From: Hoeflea sp.
GTDB lineage: Bacteria; Pseudomonadota; Alphaproteobacteria; Rhizobiales; Rhizobiaceae
Direction: 5' to 3'
Length of the DNA: 35,359 bases
Assembly (NCBI RefSeq): GCF_014359905.1
Contig: NZ_JACIYP010000055.1
Span: 1-35,359, forward strand
The translations under genes and the position numbers were made by a program. Below are positions 33,561 to 35,359 of the stretch, piece after piece; position 1 is the first letter of the stretch, and each line of letters starts with the position of its first letter. Below the pieces are notes generated by a model. That model did no database searches. It worked only from the letters and a program-made list of their open reading frames with translations, and was not told the origin of the DNA.

Positions 33561-34418
33561 TCACAGCCCGTAGCGCGCCCAGAGCCCGCGCTCATCGAGC
33601 GCATTCAACCCTGCTTCGCCGATCCCTGCAAGCGCGCCGCCCAGCAGACCTGCGTTGACGCCGGGCACCCGGCGGCCAAAAAGCCCGCGCTGCGCCGTGA
33701 TCAGCCGCATCTTGACCTTGTCGCCGTAGCGGGCCTGCAGAACCGAGCGCAAATCGCCCAGATCATCGACCAGGCCCAGATCCTTGCCGCGCATTCCGGT
33801 CCAGAACTGTCCCGTGAACAGGTCGGGATCGTCCTTGAGCCGGGCGCCGCGGCTTTGCTTGACCAGGTCGATGAAGACCTTGTGGATCTCGAGCTGCAGT
33901 TCCTTGAGGCGGGCAACGTCCTCGGCCTTCTCAGGCTGGAACGGGTCGAGCAACGACTTGTTCTGGCCCGCGGTGTAGACCCGGCGCTCGACGCCGATCT
34001 TGTCGATCAGGCCGGTGAAGCCGAAACCGGCGGAAATCACGCCGATGGATCCCACCACGGAGGACGGATCGGCGAAGATCTCGTCGCCGGCGCAGGCGAT
34101 CATGTAGCCGCCCGAGGCCGCCACATCCTCGACGAAGATCAGAACCTTCTTGTTCTTCTCCACAGCCAGATCGCGAATGCGCTTGTAGATCAGCCGCGAC
34201 TGCACCGGCGAACCGCCGGGGGAATTGACCATAATTGCCACTGCCGGCGCCTGCTTGTCGGCGAAGGCGCGGGCCAGAAGCGGCGCAACCGTGGCGATGT
34301 TGAGGTTCTGACGAAACTGGTTGCCGCCGGCCATGATCGCCCCGTGCAGCCGGACCACCGGAATGGTGGTGACATCCTTGCGGAAGCGGGCGGGGACGAA
34401 AGACTTCAAAGAGATCAT
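33561..34418 (-). CDS. sppA: S49 family signal peptide peptidase-like serine protease
   Basis: 285 residues from ATG 34416-34418, the short single-domain SppA form. The nucleophile S102 is in ASGGYMIACAGDEI, with the preceding NSPGGSP at 65-71; the general-base lysine is K154 in AGQNKSLLDPF, an appropriate spacing for the Ser-Lys dyad. There is no obvious N-terminal TM helix, so it may be a cytosolic or peripherally bound form. The family degrades leftover signal peptides or other membrane peptides. An AGGA ribosome site precedes the chosen start; the longer frame to 34502 adds residues not seen in the family. It sits upstream of the 63-residue membrane protein and glyQ. Confidence 0.9.
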   Translation of the reverse strand: MISLKSFVPARFRKDVTTIPVVRLHGAIMAGGNQFRQNLNIATVAPLLARAFADKQAPAVAIMVNSPGGSPVQSRLIYKRIRDLAVEKNKKVLIFVEDVAASGGYMIACAGDEIFADPSSVVGSIGVISAGFGFTGLIDKIGVERRVYTAGQNKSLLDPFQPEKAEDVARLKELQLEIHKVFIDLVKQSRGARLKDDPDLFTGQFWTGMRGKDLGLVDDLGDLRSVLQARYGDKVKMRLITAQRGLFGRRVPGVNAGLLGGALAGIGEAGLNALDERGLWARYGL

Positions 34419-34539
34419 TGCGGACGATTCCTGTTGTGGCCCCCGCTCTGGCGGGCGTTTACCTTGCTTCAAGCCATGTATGTCTTTTCCGTTCCAGTGC
34501 AATGGCGCGTGCGCCGATCAGACTGTTTTGCCCGGCGGC

Positions 34540-35359
34540 CTATTTGGATGAACGGGTTTTCATCCGTCTCGGCCAGGCCATGCTGCCATTGGCCAGATCG
34601 TTCATCTCAGCTGAAAACGCGTTTCCGGGACCCTCGTGAATGAGGATGCGGTCGCGCAGGCCGAGCCGTGCGCGGCTGCCCTTGATCGCGGTGACCAGAA
34701 TGCGGATCGCATCATCGCCGGGACGCGGGCAAACGGGGGTGATTTCAGCGCCGCCAAAGCGCTTGCCCAGGGCGATGAGAATATCGGACAGGGATTCGGG
34801 GCGCGCGATCAGCGACACCTGGCCGCCGGGCTTGAGAATGGCGCTGGCGGTGCGCAGCCAGCGCTCGAACAGATCGTCCGATTCCATGGCATGGGCTTCA
34901 GACTTGAGCGGATCGGGCGTCTTGCGATCCCGGCCGGAATTGAACGGCGGGTTCATGATCACGTAGTCATAGCTGTAATCATCGAGGCCGGCCGCGCGGC
35001 GCTGATCGCCGTGCAGCGCGACATCGGCTTCGATCACGCGGGCGCGGGGCGCCAGGTGGGCATTCCCGTTGAGCGCAAGCGAGCGGCGGGCGCAGTCGGC
35101 CATGAAGGCCGCCCGCTCGATCAGCACAACGCCCAGATCCGGCAGCCGGGCGGCGGCGGCGAGACCCGCAGCGCCGGCGCCGGCGCCGAGATCGGCCAGC
35201 ATGCCCCGGGCTGATTGCGGCACCGTGGCGGCCAGCAGCATGGCGTCCATGCCGGCGCGGTGCCCGGAGCCCGAAGGCTGCAGCAGGAAAAATCCACCAT
35301 TGTGGAAGGCATCCACCGTGAACCCGGACGGCGCGGCCGCTTCGGTTGCGGCAAGGTCC
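34540..35359 (-). CDS. TrmN6/YfiC-like tRNA (adenine-N6)-methyltransferase, partial at the window end
   Basis: The frame remains open through the right edge, so the true start lies beyond 35359; an internal GTG at 35314-35316 is not the real start. About 272 residues are visible. The motifs are FFLLQP followed by GHRAGMDAMLLAA near the N-terminus, LADLGAGAGAAGLAAA for SAM binding, and NPPFNSG as the catalytic N-P-P-F motif of N6-adenine methyltransferases. This pattern fits the YfiC/TrmN6 family that methylates A37 of tRNA1(Val), though related enzymes act on other targets. It is on the same strand as the S49 peptidase and 121 bases upstream of it. Confidence 0.8.
   Translation of the reverse strand, partial: DLAATEAAAPSGFTVDAFHNGGFFLLQPSGSGHRAGMDAMLLAATVPQSARGMLADLGAGAGAAGLAAAARLPDLGVVLIERAAFMADCARRSLALNGNAHLAPRARVIEADVALHGDQRRAAGLDDYSYDYVIMNPPFNSGRDRKTPDPLKSEAHAMESDDLFERWLRTASAILKPGGQVSLIARPESLSDILIALGKRFGGAEITPVCPRPGDDAIRILVTAIKGSRARLGLRDRILIHEGPGNAFSAEMNDLANGSMAWPRRMKTRSSK

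Overview
This looks like a chromosomal stretch from a high-GC alphaproteobacterium of the Hyphomicrobiales (Rhizobiales), most likely a Rhizobiaceae or Hoeflea-like genome. That is inferred from family membership and gene order: dxs followed by a tlyA-type and a TrmA/RumA-type RNA methyltransferase, a DUF6101 gene convergent with ubiA, an HPE1-like secreted protein, an HWE-family histidine kinase, lemA/DUF2207 close to glyQ and glyS, and two palindromic intergenic repeats of a rhizobial style. No rRNA, tRNA or CRISPR array was found.

Layout. Bases 1-194 hold the tail of an IS3-family transposase, followed by a glutathione S-transferase gene (-). Bases 1030-8343 are a mostly plus-strand housekeeping run: histone-deacetylase-like amidohydrolase, xseB, pirin, a small secreted protein, a broken copy of the pirin 3' end, dxs, a small secreted protein, tlyA and an rRNA m5U-type methyltransferase. 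Bases 8344-9500 have no convincing gene; they carry a nested palindromic repeat, a GC-rich stretch and a row of helically phased GGGGAAATTT-like repeats. Bases 9503-11518 are a clearly AT-rich accessory island with three overlapping genes: a primase-like protein, a two-TM membrane protein and a stand-alone RelA/SpoT-type HD hydrolase. This is the best candidate for an undescribed system in the window.

Bases 11758-20613 return to core genes: an aminopeptidase lipoprotein; an acyl-CoA dehydrogenase/enoyl-CoA hydratase operon (-) with a perfect LiuR-type operator upstream; a Sua5-type tRNA t6A synthase; a TadG-like vWA protein (-); an FAD-linked oxidoreductase; and DUF6101. A strong bidirectional terminator separates DUF6101 from ubiA (-). 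Then follow a 534-base gap, purD, the HPE1-like protein and the HWE kinase.

Bases 25377-35359 are mainly minus strand. In transcription order: a TrmN6-like methyltransferase (cut by the window end), an S49 peptidase, a 63-residue membrane protein, glyQ, lemA, DUF2207 and glyS. A plus-strand diguanylate cyclase with two duplicated PAS-like modules interrupts this run between glyQ and lemA. glyS carries an internal AT-rich, in-frame segment of about 85 codons that looks acquired.

Functionally the window is translation and RNA modification (glyQ, glyS, tsaC, tlyA, the rRNA methyltransferase, TrmN6), isoprenoid and ubiquinone synthesis (dxs, ubiA), purine synthesis (purD), acyl-CoA catabolism and signalling (HWE kinase, GGDEF), interrupted by one foreign cassette.
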